From NCBI GenBank assembly GCA_029265085.1, contig JAJUJY010000023.1, positions 1 through 40,443 of the forward strand: a DNA stretch of 40,443 nucleotides. Direction: 5' to 3'. The position numbers and the translations under genes are program-made. This stretch comes from Chloroflexota bacterium. Its GTDB lineage: Bacteria; Chloroflexota; Anaerolineae; Anaerolineales; Anaerolineaceae. This document shows positions 24,431 to 32,502 of this stretch, one piece after another (the first letter of the stretch is position 1; every line of letters starts with the position of its first letter). A model generated the notes under the pieces. It was given only the letters and a program-made list of their open reading frames with translations. It did no database searches and was not told where the DNA came from.

Positions 24431-25702
24431 GTGGCCGATCTTTCAGCTATTAAAAAAGCCCAAAGACTTCGAATCTATATCAGCGAAAGTGACCGCTGGC
24501 GCAGCAAGGCCTTGGATGCAGCCTTGTTAGAAATATTCCGCGCACAAGGCATGGCTGGAGCGACCGTCTTTCGCGGCGTGGCAGGGTTTGGAGCACATTC
24601 TCGCCTGCATTCCACCTCGATTGAGGTGCTTTCATTTGACCTTCCGATTGTTATCGAAGTGGTTGATGCTCCTGAAAAAATTACGGCCGTATTGCAAGTG
24701 ATTTACCCAATGATCCGGGAAGGTTTAATCACAGTTGAAGATGTGCAGGTGGTCAAATATACTCACCGGCTGCTGAATCCATTACCGGTTGACCGGCTTG
24801 TTTCAGAGGTCATGACTCGTGAGGTGGTTGCACTCCAACCGGATACCTCCATTTCTCAAGCATGGAAGATGATGCTTGAAAAAACGATCAAAGCAATGCC
24901 GGTTATAACCCTGGAAGGTAAAGTGGTGGGTATATTGACCGATGAGGACCTTTTAAAACGGGCAGGGCTGCAGCAGCGGCTTTCTGTGGCGATCCGAATG
25001 GAGGTCAGTGAGATTGAGCATGAGCTGCGATTATTAGAAGGCTCGCCTATACGGGTTGCAGATGTGATGTCGAAACCAGTGATCACCATAAACCAAACCA
25101 GTTCTTTAGGCGAAGCGACCATATTGATGGTAAAAAAGGGGTTAAAGCGGCTGCCTGTTGTCAATGAAGAAGGACGTTTGGTTGGAGTACTTTCTCGTCT
25201 GGATATTTTAAGGCAGGTGGGCGAATCACCCACAGGGACAAATGCGCAAAGGCAGATGGCTGGAATTGCGACAACGGTAAATGATGTTATGCTGTCAACC
25301 ATTCCAATGGTCAATCAAGATGACAATATTCCTATGATTATCGAAAAATTTACCCAGAGCCAGACACACCGCTTAATTGTGGTTGATTCAGCCGGGAAAG
25401 TGATTGGCCTGTTAAGCGATTCGGATGTAGTTGCCAGGGTTCAGCCTGCCAAACGGCGGAGTATTCTAGATGCATTTCATCAAATTAGCCGGCCGCCCAG
25501 CGGAAAAGAAACCGCTTATGATCTCATGTCGGTTGATCCTCTTATGGCGGGTCCGGATTTGCCGGTGATGGAAGCGGCCAGGAAAATGCTGGCTGAATCA
25601 AGAAAGTGGCTGGTGGTGGTCGATCATCAAAAAAAGCCGTTGGGCCTGGTGGACCGCCAGGTGTTGTTAAAGGCGATTACGCCTTATTATGAAGGTGAAT
25701 AA
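24431..25702 (+). CDS. DUF190 (PII-like) protein with CBS domains
   Basis: 423-residue cytoplasmic protein. The first 105 residues are a DUF190 domain (KAQRLRIYISESDRWRSKAL, AGATVFRGVAGFGAHSRLHS), a PII-like fold often encoded beside CrcB/FluC. Four CBS modules follow, recognised by VSEVMTREVVALQPDTSISQAWKMM, VADVMSKPVITINQTSSLGEA, VNDVMLSTIPMVNQDDNIP and AYDLMSVDPLMAGPDLPVMEAA. CBS pairs bind adenine nucleotides. I choose GTG 24431, with GGAGG 5 nt before, over the ATG at 24413. Fusion of DUF190 and CBS domains next to fluC suggests a nucleotide-responsive partner of fluoride export; this is inference from context. Confidence 0.85.
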   Translation: MADLSAIKKAQRLRIYISESDRWRSKALDAALLEIFRAQGMAGATVFRGVAGFGAHSRLHSTSIEVLSFDLPIVIEVVDAPEKITAVLQVIYPMIREGLITVEDVQVVKYTHRLLNPLPVDRLVSEVMTREVVALQPDTSISQAWKMMLEKTIKAMPVITLEGKVVGILTDEDLLKRAGLQQRLSVAIRMEVSEIEHELRLLEGSPIRVADVMSKPVITINQTSSLGEATILMVKKGLKRLPVVNEEGRLVGVLSRLDILRQVGESPTGTNAQRQMAGIATTVNDVMLSTIPMVNQDDNIPMIIEKFTQSQTHRLIVVDSAGKVIGLLSDSDVVARVQPAKRRSILDAFHQISRPPSGKETAYDLMSVDPLMAGPDLPVMEAARKMLAESRKWLVVVDHQKKPLGLVDRQVLLKAITPYYEGE

Positions 25703-25771
25703 TTGCCAGAAACCCTATTCGGCATTAAAATGCCATGCTGGAATGGCAACTTTTGATAACCAGGGTATCAA
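25703..25771 (+). promoter_or_regulatory. Overlapping hairpins in the spacer before leuS
   Basis: Three small stems compete for the same bases: GGCATTAAAATGCC (25721-25734), TGCCAT/ATGGCA (25731-25748, then ACTTTT), and TTGCCA (25703-25708) with TGGCAA (25744-25749). Another stem, TTGATA/TATCAA, spans 25753-25771. They may end the DUF190-CBS message or act as an attenuator for leuS. No T-box sequence is present. Confidence 0.4.
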
Positions 25772-25826
25772 TGAATGCTTTCTTTCAGGAATATTATTAC
25801 GACAATGAGGCGTAGGAGAAACAAAA

Positions 25827-28184
25827 ATGCAGGCGTATAAAGCAGTTGATTTTGACCAGAAAGAAAAATTATATGTACTGGTGGAATTCCCATATCCTTC
25901 CGGATCTGGTTTGCATGTAGGCCATGCATTTTCATTTACCGGCGCAGATGTTTATGCTCGCTTTCAACGTGCACAGGGGAAAAATGTTCTTTTCCCAATC
26001 GGTTGGGATGCGTTTGGGCTGCCGACCGAGAACTATGCCATTCGAACTGGCCGAAAACCGCAGGAGGTTACCAAGGAAAACACGGATACCTTCCGGAGGC
26101 AGATGAAAAAGCTCGGCCTGTCTTTTGATTATGACCGCGAAGTCAACACAACCGATCCGGGTTATTACAAATGGACCCAATGGATTTTTATCAAGTTATT
26201 TGAAAAAGGTCTGGCCTATAAACAGGAAATGCCCATTAACTGGTGCCCGAGCTGCAAAGTTGGGTTAGCCAATGAAGAGGTGATTGACGGACGCTGTGAG
26301 CGCTGCCACGCAGAAACGACTCGCCGCCGGATCAGCCAGTGGGTTGTGCGTATTACTGCTTATGCCGACCGGCTGATTTCTGGTTTAGAGGGTACTCAGT
26401 TTATTGACAAAGTCCGTGCGGCACAGGTGAATTGGATTGGCCGCAGCGAAGGCGCGCATATCCGCTTCCCCATCCAGGGGCGAGATGCCAGCCTGGAAGT
26501 GTTTACAACCCGGCCGGATACTCTCTGGGGAGCAACATTTATGGTGATTGCTCCGGAACACCTGTTGGTGGAAGGATTGATGGGCAGCCCGGAAATTGCG
26601 GCTTATGTCAATGAGGCTCGCCGGAAATCAGACCTGGAACGGCAGGAACTGGTTAAGGATAAAACCGGTGTGTTCAGTGGATTGATGGCAACAAACCCGG
26701 CTACCGGGGAGTTGATCCCGGTCTGGATTTCTGATTTTGTCTTAATGAGCTATGGAACCGGTGCAATTATGTCGGTGCCAGGACATGATGAACGTGACCA
26801 CGCCTTTGCAAAGAAATTTGGTCTGGAAATCCGTCCGGTCATTCAGCCGGAAGAGGATTGGGATTTTTCAACAGCTGCTTACAGCCAGTTGAAAGGGAAA
26901 ATGATTAATTCTGGCCCAATCAACGGCGTGAATGCGGACGAAGCGATCTCAATGGCTGTTCGCTGGTTAGAAGATCAGCAGTTGGGCAAAGGTGCTGTTT
27001 CTTATCACCTGCGCGATTGGATTTTCAGCCGCCAGCACTATTGGGGAGAGCCAATCCCAATGATTCATTGTGAAAAATGCGGGTGGTCTCCGGTGCCGGA
27101 AGATCAGTTGCCGGTGGTTCTGCCTGCGGTAGAACGGTACGAGCCAACCGATACTGGCGAATCTCCTCTGGCAAATATTCGTGAATGGGTAGAAGTAAGC
27201 TGCCCCCAATGCGGCGGTCATGCGCGGCGCGAAACGGATACCATGCCGAACTGGGCGGGCAGTGATTGGTATTTCATGCGCTATACAGACCCGCACAATG
27301 ATGCTGCCCTGGCTGATCCGCAAAAATTAAAATATTGGATGCCTGTGGATGTCTATATTGGTGGAGATGAACACAATACACTGCATCTGTTGTACTCGCG
27401 CTTTATTTACCAGTTTTTGCATGATCTCGGCGCAGTACCAGCGGAAATTGCGGAGCCGTATAAAAAACGCCTCTCGCATGGGGTTATTTTGGGTACCGAT
27501 AACCAGCGCATGAGCAAGAGCCGCGGGAATGTGATCACCCCGGACGAAATTGTTGACCAATATGGCGCGGATGTGACCCGCACGTATATGATGTTTATGG
27601 GGCCGTTTGATGCGACAATGGCCTGGTCAGAGCGCACTTTGATGGGAGTCAAGCGCTTTATGGACCGCTATGAAAAATTGATCACCGATAACTTGAACGA
27701 GAAGGGCGGCTCGGACCCGAAAACTAAATCGGTGGTGAATCGCCTGGTGAAGCAGGTGGAAGACGACTGTAAGGCTTTTAAGTTCAACACCGCAGTGGCC
27801 AAGATGATGGAAGCGGTGAATACCATCACCGAAAGCAGCTATTCATTAGGACGCGATGATGTAAAGAAGCTGCTCCAGGTTATTGCCCCATTTGCGCCAT
27901 TTATGGCGGAAAAATATTGGACGGTCCTGGAATTGCCGGGCAGTGTTCACAATACGCTTTGGCCAAAAGTGGATGAAAGCTTGCTGGCTGCAGAAACGAT
28001 CCAGATTCCGGTGCAGGTAAATGGCAAATTGCGTGCGACTTTAACGGTTCAACCAGACATTACTCAGGATGAACTGGTGGCGCTGGCTCAGGAAATGGAA
28101 AGTGTGGCAAAGTACCTTACTCAAGGAAGTATTCGTAAGGTGATTTATGTCCCGAAACGCACACTCAACTTCGTGGTTGGTTAG
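25827..28184 (+). CDS. leuS: Leucyl-tRNA synthetase, divergent short-N-terminus type
   Basis: 785-residue class Ia synthetase that charges tRNA-Leu. The HIGH box is HVGH (about residue 31-34) and KMSKS appears as RMSKS (562-565 for MSKS). The CP1 editing domain has TTRPDTLWGATFMVIAPEH and GTGAIMSVPGHDERDHAFA, whose Asp checks mischarged norvaline or isoleucine. Two zinc-knuckle-like Cys pairs occur (NWCPSCK...CERCH and CPQCGG). It begins directly at MQAYKAVDFDQKEKLYVLVEF, without the usual leader of helices (IEKKWQKYW) of canonical bacterial LeuRS; this layout resembles the variant I recall from candidate phyla. AGGAGA lies upstream. The gene overlaps the next by 38 nt. Confidence 0.93.
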   Translation: MQAYKAVDFDQKEKLYVLVEFPYPSGSGLHVGHAFSFTGADVYARFQRAQGKNVLFPIGWDAFGLPTENYAIRTGRKPQEVTKENTDTFRRQMKKLGLSFDYDREVNTTDPGYYKWTQWIFIKLFEKGLAYKQEMPINWCPSCKVGLANEEVIDGRCERCHAETTRRRISQWVVRITAYADRLISGLEGTQFIDKVRAAQVNWIGRSEGAHIRFPIQGRDASLEVFTTRPDTLWGATFMVIAPEHLLVEGLMGSPEIAAYVNEARRKSDLERQELVKDKTGVFSGLMATNPATGELIPVWISDFVLMSYGTGAIMSVPGHDERDHAFAKKFGLEIRPVIQPEEDWDFSTAAYSQLKGKMINSGPINGVNADEAISMAVRWLEDQQLGKGAVSYHLRDWIFSRQHYWGEPIPMIHCEKCGWSPVPEDQLPVVLPAVERYEPTDTGESPLANIREWVEVSCPQCGGHARRETDTMPNWAGSDWYFMRYTDPHNDAALADPQKLKYWMPVDVYIGGDEHNTLHLLYSRFIYQFLHDLGAVPAEIAEPYKKRLSHGVILGTDNQRMSKSRGNVITPDEIVDQYGADVTRTYMMFMGPFDATMAWSERTLMGVKRFMDRYEKLITDNLNEKGGSDPKTKSVVNRLVKQVEDDCKAFKFNTAVAKMMEAVNTITESSYSLGRDDVKKLLQVIAPFAPFMAEKYWTVLELPGSVHNTLWPKVDESLLAAETIQIPVQVNGKLRATLTVQPDITQDELVALAQEMESVAKYLTQGSIRKVIYVPKRTLNFVVG

Positions 28185-28662
28185 GATAAAACGAGGGTTT
28201 TATCACTTCAGTCATTACCCACCCCAGGCTGCCTATGCACTGGGGATGGGTTCAATCATTGGACGGGTGATTCTTCTCTTAACCACCACCGGGCGCAAGA
28301 GCGGAAAAAAGCGCGTCACGCCGCTGCAATACGAGGAAATTGACGGAAAGTATTATATTGGGGCGGCGTTTGGCGAGAAGGCGGATTGGGTAAAGAATCT
28401 GCGCGCCTGCCCGTTGGCAGAAATCCGCGTGCGGTCAGAACGGCTGCCAGTGCAGGCGGAAATGACCCGTGATGTAGTGCGTATAGCTGATTTTCTTGAG
28501 CTGAAATTAAGCCGCCATCCGCATATGGTGGCGGCTATCCTAAAATCGGATGGGGTAAAATACCCACTTTCTCGCGTTGACCTGGAAAAATATGCCGAAA
28601 AGCTGACCCTGGTGGTGCTGGCACCAGTCCGGTTAGAGAAAAATCAAAAATTATCAAGATGA
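28147..28662 (+). CDS. DDN/F420-dependent nitroreductase-like family protein
   Basis: 171-residue protein of the deazaflavin-dependent nitroreductase family (PF04075-like). Landmarks are ILLLTTTGRKSGKKRVTPLQY and YYIGAAFGEKADWVKNLRACP, which form the split-barrel cofactor site. Members bind F420 and reduce quinones or nitro compounds; here that role is inferred. Its ATG lies 38 nt inside the end of leuS, with AAGGTGA just before it; a TTG at 28177 is an alternative start. The overlap implies co-transcription with leuS. A terminator follows the stop. Confidence 0.85.
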   Translation: MSRNAHSTSWLVRIKRGFYHFSHYPPQAAYALGMGSIIGRVILLLTTTGRKSGKKRVTPLQYEEIDGKYYIGAAFGEKADWVKNLRACPLAEIRVRSERLPVQAEMTRDVVRIADFLELKLSRHPHMVAAILKSDGVKYPLSRVDLEKYAEKLTLVVLAPVRLEKNQKLSR

Positions 28663-28672
28663 TAACAAGAAT

Positions 28673-28707
28673 GGCTGTCTCAAGTACAAGGGCAGCCTTT
28701 TGGTTTT
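28673..28707 (+). terminator. Terminator after the DDN-like gene
   Basis: GGCTGTC (28673-28679) pairs with GGCAGCC (28691-28697), one G-U pair, 11-nt loop, then TTTTGGTTTT. It lies between convergent genes and could also slow transcription arriving from the thioesterase gene. A second small stem, TTATCA/TGATAA at about 28651-28665, covers the stop codon. Confidence 0.75.
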
Positions 28708-29461
28708 ATTTACGCCATTGCAAGGCGGATTCAAAAGCGCGGGTCTGATTGCTGCGGTTAAATCCTGAGACAGTCCATATGCCAGAATTGTCGGTGGGAG
28801 AGTTCACCAGGATGGATACCTCTTCTGACGGACGGATTTCATGGTCGTAATTGACCTGAATCCAGTCTAGAGTCTGGCTGCGGTATTCATCCAGGGGGAA
28901 GGAGTCGCAAATCCATTCAACGTAGCGGCTGTTGTTGACGTGGCCGACCATATCTACGGCTGAGTATCCTGCGCGGAGGGTGAGCCGTTCTTCTCCGCTA
29001 TCCGGAAGGTTGAGCTTTTCCAGTGGTTCGTCCAGGCCTGCACGATCGGGCAGGGTGGGCAGGCTGATGGTCATGGTCAGCGGCGAGACCAGGCGGCGCG
29101 TGCTGGCATTAATCACCAGCCATGCTGAAGTTGCTGTGGCAATCTGCGCACCAGTGGTATCCACAATTTCAAAATCACGAATATAAAATAACTTTTGCTG
29201 GATGGTCTTGGGCCAGGTACGGATGGTGATCTCGTCACCGGCATAGGGAAAGCGGTGAAATTTGATCTTCATGCGCGAGTGGACCCAAAATAGGTTTTGA
29301 GAGAGCATGGCGTCAAAACCCCATCCCAGCCGCGCTGCATGTGCCCCAGCCGCTTCGCTCAGATGTTGAAAAAATGCGGCTGGTTTCCAGCGGCGGTTAA
29401 AATCGCATTCAAAGGTATGGATGCGAAAAGTCTTTTCATAAATAATTTCTGCTGCACTCAT
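28706..29461 (-). CDS. Acyl-ACP thioesterase, FatA-like
   Basis: 251-residue double-hotdog thioesterase that releases fatty acids from acyl carrier protein. The N-terminal hotdog starts EKTFRIHTFECDFNRRWKPAAFFQHLSEAAGAHAARLG. The second contains VDMVGHVNNSRYVEWICDSF, matching the plant-type DMNxHVNNxxYxxW site with its catalytic Asn and His. I chose ATG 29461, where the first hotdog begins; a longer frame to 29569 overlaps the SDR gene and has no domain support. The ribosome site is weak. It lies 13 nt after the SDR gene, suggesting an operon with it. Bacterial members set chain length of released acids. Confidence 0.88.
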   Translation of the reverse strand: MSAAEIIYEKTFRIHTFECDFNRRWKPAAFFQHLSEAAGAHAARLGWGFDAMLSQNLFWVHSRMKIKFHRFPYAGDEITIRTWPKTIQQKLFYIRDFEIVDTTGAQIATATSAWLVINASTRRLVSPLTMTISLPTLPDRAGLDEPLEKLNLPDSGEERLTLRAGYSAVDMVGHVNNSRYVEWICDSFPLDEYRSQTLDWIQVNYDHEIRPSEEVSILVNSPTDNSGIWTVSGFNRSNQTRAFESALQWRK

Positions 29462-29474
29462 TTCTACGGGTAAA

Positions 29475-30470
29475 TTATCCTTTCGGGTAGGCTGACCGCA
29501 TCGCGGCGATGATCCTGTCACAGAGTGTGTTAAAAGATTCGTCAACCTTGCGGCGGGCTGAGTCTGCATTGTACCATGCCAGGGTTTCGGCTGCCCCGCG
29601 CACTAATGGAATGGAAGCGACATAATCCGGAACCAGGCGTTTAATTTTTCTGTTGTCAAAGATCATGCTGTGACTCTTGTCGCCCAACAGACCTTCACCC
29701 CATTCAGGATCAAAGGCATTAATCAGTTCAGACGGCACGTGGACCAATTCTGGCTGGACAACCCCAGCAGCGCGGGCGTAAATCTCAAAGATCTGATTCC
29801 AACTGAGCCATTCATCCGAGGTGATGTGGACGGCATCCCCAATGGCGTGCGGATTGCCCAGTAAGCCCACAAATCCACGGGCGAAATCGGCGTGATGGGT
29901 TAGTGTCCAAAGGGAAGTGCCGTCGCCGTGTACGATGACCGGTTTCCCTTTAAGCATGCGATCGATTACGGTGTAACCACCGTGGAATGGGAAGAGCGTT
30001 TCGTCATAGGTGTGTGAAGGGCGCACAATGGTGTAAGGGAATTTTTCTTCACGGTAGGCACGCACCAGGCGTTCTTCGCAAGTGATCTTGTTGCGTGAAT
30101 ATTGCCAGTAAGGATTATCCAGTACGGTGGATTCGGTGACTGGCAGCATGGCGGGTGGGGTCTGGTATGCAGAAGCGGAACTGATAAAGATATATTGCCC
30201 CGTACGGCCGCGAAACAGGCTCAAGTCGGCTTCGAGCTGTTCCGGGGTGAAGATGATCCAATTTACCACCGCATCAAAAGAATGATCGCCCAGCGCAGCC
30301 AGGGCTGATTGGGGGTCACGAATATCGCCGTTAAGAACTTTGGCTCCGGCGGGGACTGGCCGAATGGATTTTCCCCGGTTGAGCAGGTATAGATCGATGC
30401 CTTGCTGTAGCGCCAGCCGCGAGCAGGCTGAACTGATGATGCCGGTACCGCCAATAAATAACACCTTCAT
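29475..30470 (-). CDS. NAD-dependent epimerase/reductase, extended SDR
   Basis: 331-residue Rossmann-fold protein. The cofactor loop is FIGGTGIISSACSRLALQQG (GxxGxxS type), the acidic end is LLNRGKS, the nucleotide edge is NGDIRDPQSALAAL, and IFISSASAYQ corresponds to the catalytic Ser region. The YxxxK pair appears as YSRNK, followed by YTIVRPSHTYD. The protein resembles NAD-dependent epimerases acting on sugars or lipid ketones; the substrate is unknown. AGGAG lies 8 nt before ATG 30470. It is grouped with a TetR regulator upstream and an acyl-ACP thioesterase downstream. Confidence 0.87.
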   Translation of the reverse strand: MKVLFIGGTGIISSACSRLALQQGIDLYLLNRGKSIRPVPAGAKVLNGDIRDPQSALAALGDHSFDAVVNWIIFTPEQLEADLSLFRGRTGQYIFISSASAYQTPPAMLPVTESTVLDNPYWQYSRNKITCEERLVRAYREEKFPYTIVRPSHTYDETLFPFHGGYTVIDRMLKGKPVIVHGDGTSLWTLTHHADFARGFVGLLGNPHAIGDAVHITSDEWLSWNQIFEIYARAAGVVQPELVHVPSELINAFDPEWGEGLLGDKSHSMIFDNRKIKRLVPDYVASIPLVRGAAETLAWYNADSARRKVDESFNTLCDRIIAAMRSAYPKG

Positions 30471-30561
30471 GCCTGATCTCCTTTTCCTAATTCGTGAGGA
30501 TTAACTGCGGTTCAAAAAAAGTTCCTGCGATATTCTTGGATTGAAATATGCGGACAGCCGC

Positions 30562-31167
30562 TTATTGCTGGCCAAGGTAATCCAGGAATTTTGGAATGCC
30601 AAACTTCAATATATGTGAATAGACTTCGGTAATCTGGTCGATTTCGGCTGGGTTGGCGTTCAATAATATCTGCATAACCACGCCATCAATTGCCCCAATC
30701 AATAAAGTGGCAAACGCCTGGTCATATTTTGTTGGCGTTCTGTTGTAAAGGTACCGCATTAATTCCTCGGTTCGATCAATCCATTCAGCATACTTCTCTT
30801 TGAATTTAATCTTTAGCTCATCGTTACCAATCATTGCCTCATATGCCAGGTAGAATTGGAGCCGGTTATCATCATTTTTATGAAAGCGTTGTTGGATATT
30901 TAATCCGATTTCTTCAATAATTTGGTCTCGGCTTGCTTCGGTCTGCCGCGACATGGTCGCAATTCGGGTGGAGGCGGACAGGCTTTCCGCCATCACATCA
31001 TACAAAACTTCTTCTTTGCTTTTGTAATAATAATAGATTGCTCCCGTGCTGACTTCGGCTTCTTCGGCAATGCCGCGCATGGTTGCGCCTTCAATTCCGC
31101 AGCGGCTGATGACTCTTTTGGCTGCTTCAATGATGCGGGCTTTTCCTTCAGTGGCTGTTAATTTCAT
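30562..31167 (-). CDS. TetR-family transcriptional regulator
   Basis: 201-residue repressor. The N-terminal helix-turn-helix (RIIEAAKRVISRCGIEGATM, then EVSTGAIYYYYKSKEEVLYD) occupies about residues 8-55, and an all-helical ligand domain follows (IGLNIQQRFHKNDDNRLQFYL, IDGVVMQILLNANPAEIDQI). I chose ATG 31167 (MKLTATEGKARII) rather than longer frames whose upstream codons overlap a TATAAT box. The ribosome site is weak (AAAGGGA). A palindrome in the divergent spacer is its likely binding site. The ligand domain lies near fatty-acid genes, so a lipid or hydrophobic effector is plausible. Confidence 0.92.
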   Translation of the reverse strand: MKLTATEGKARIIEAAKRVISRCGIEGATMRGIAEEAEVSTGAIYYYYKSKEEVLYDVMAESLSASTRIATMSRQTEASRDQIIEEIGLNIQQRFHKNDDNRLQFYLAYEAMIGNDELKIKFKEKYAEWIDRTEELMRYLYNRTPTKYDQAFATLLIGAIDGVVMQILLNANPAEIDQITEVYSHILKFGIPKFLDYLGQQ

Positions 31168-31235
31168 CGTCTTTTTTCCCTTTGTATTATCCCTATTATA
31201 CACAGGGGTCATGATCAATACTTGATAAATGTCAT

Positions 31236-31264
31236 TTGACGCCATGAAACCTGATTGATATACT
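31236..31264 (+). promoter_or_regulatory. Promoter of the divergent membrane protein gene
   Basis: TTGACG (31236-31241) and TATACT (31259-31264) are separated by 17 nt. Transcription should start near 31271, leaving an untranslated leader of about 115 nt before ATG 31386. The TetR-type palindrome covers the start site. Confidence 0.6.
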
Positions 31265-31273
31265 AAAATAAAC

Positions 31274-31283
31274 CGAACGTTCG
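31274..31283. promoter_or_regulatory. TetR-type operator palindrome
   Basis: CGAACGTTCG is a perfect 10-bp palindrome within ACCGAACGTTCGTT, the form common for TetR-family operators. It begins 3 bases after the predicted start of the membrane protein transcript and lies about 110 bp upstream of the divergent tetR-like gene, so it could control both. Confidence 0.65.
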
Positions 31284-31385
31284 TTATTTATTTTCGGTTT
31301 CCCGATTTTAGTGAATGATAATTTCATTTCACTTGATTGAAACTTAGGGCATTATTTCATCATTGAAACAAGGAGTAATGAATCT

Positions 31386-32240
31386 ATGGAAATTCCGGTG
31401 TGGCAGTATGTTCTTTCGATGGGCGGGTATATTGCGCTGCTTTTGGTTGTTGTCGGAGTTATGCGCAGGTATTACCGGTTTGCGAACGGCTTTTGGATCG
31501 CATCCCTGTTAACCTTTCCACTGTGGCTGATGGGGGGGGTTGTGGGTTGGTTCCGCTGGGCAAAAATTCTCAGCGTCATTGTGCCGACGATTTTTGTTGG
31601 TTTTTCGCGGATTGCCAATTTTGAAAAACCAAAGGGGAAATTTTGGGAATCTTTACAAAAAGATTGGGTGCTTTGGGTACTTTACGGCGTATTGTTCCTC
31701 AATATTATGGAAGCTACCATTAAAGATTTCCAAATGGGCAATATTTTCAACGCTATGTGCGGTTTCTTGCTGTGCGTTACCATCCCCTTCCCGGCAAAAT
31801 TCTGGAAGATTTCTTCCGAAAAATACGGCGATTTGATCGTTTACACAACCGCTGCCTGGAACTTTATTTACACTACCTGGAACGCCTGCTTCGTGTACGC
31901 AGAGAGCCCAATGTATTTTGCCAGTTCAGTGTGTATCCTGTTGGCAGCGGAACTGTATCCAATCCTCAAGGGACGACCAGAACTCTATATTATTGCCCGT
32001 GTTTATACTCTGGCGACCCATTTGCTCATCCGGGCTTGCTTTACGGATTTATTCCCCGTTTTAATGGATGCGTCATCCTGGCAAAATCCACTGGTGTTGA
32101 AATATTGGGGAATTGCTAATTTTGTGATCATTGTTCCTTATGTGTTCTGGCATATGTGGCAGCTTCAAACCGGCAAAGCGGAATCCAGTTTCCGGCGCGG
32201 ACGTGTTGAAAATGCCCAACCTGCTTTGGCCGTAAAATAG
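31386..32240 (+). CDS. Polytopic membrane protein, function unknown
   Basis: 284-residue integral membrane protein with about eight hydrophobic helices, starting YVLSMGGYIALLLVVVGVM. Aromatic-rich segments include TTAAWNFIYTTWNACFVY and FVIIVPYVFWHMWQ. It faintly recalls the DUF5692 family as I remember it, but I would not assign it. AGGAG lies about 10 nt upstream of the ATG. The basic tail (SSFRRGRVENAQ) probably faces the cytoplasm. A consensus-like promoter with a TetR-type operator precedes it, so it is probably the main target of the neighbouring regulator, as small efflux or lipid-related membrane proteins often are. A long hairpin follows the gene. Confidence 0.85.
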   Translation: MEIPVWQYVLSMGGYIALLLVVVGVMRRYYRFANGFWIASLLTFPLWLMGGVVGWFRWAKILSVIVPTIFVGFSRIANFEKPKGKFWESLQKDWVLWVLYGVLFLNIMEATIKDFQMGNIFNAMCGFLLCVTIPFPAKFWKISSEKYGDLIVYTTAAWNFIYTTWNACFVYAESPMYFASSVCILLAAELYPILKGRPELYIIARVYTLATHLLIRACFTDLFPVLMDASSWQNPLVLKYWGIANFVIIVPYVFWHMWQLQTGKAESSFRRGRVENAQPALAVK

Positions 32241-32336
32241 CTGGAAGAATACAGTCAGGTGCGCTAAATGGAAGTTTGATCAGCAGCATATTGCGCATTT
32301 GAGCGCTGAAAATTTCTGAAAATTTATTGATGGATC

Positions 32337-32406
32337 AATATGGACGGTACAATAGATCAGGGAGATTAACTTCCTGGTGTATCCAAGGTGCCGTCCATAT
32401 TTTTTA
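32337..32406 (+). terminator. Long 65-nt stem-loop with T tract
   Basis: The outer stem pairs 32337-32350 (AATATGGACGGTAC) with 32388-32401 over 14 positions with one G-U. After a small asymmetric bulge the inner stem pairs 32352-32364 with 32370-32382 over 13 positions with one mismatch, closed by a 5-nt loop (ATTAA). The right arm runs into six T residues. It lies about 100 nt after the membrane protein stop and 100 nt before the aminopeptidase gene. A terminator is the simplest reading, but it is far longer than needed; a small structured RNA or remnant of a miniature inverted-repeat element are alternatives. Confidence 0.65.
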
Positions 32407-32502
32407 TCAGATTTAATCAAAACAAGGGCGGATATGGATTGCAGGAAAATGCTGTAAAAGGTTCTAGCAGCGTGCGGATAGATTACGTTTTGAGAGGGTA
32501 AT

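Noticed and set aside
25703..25826. T-box leader before leuS
   Set aside because: The conserved T-box sequence and specifier region are absent and the spacer is only 124 nt.
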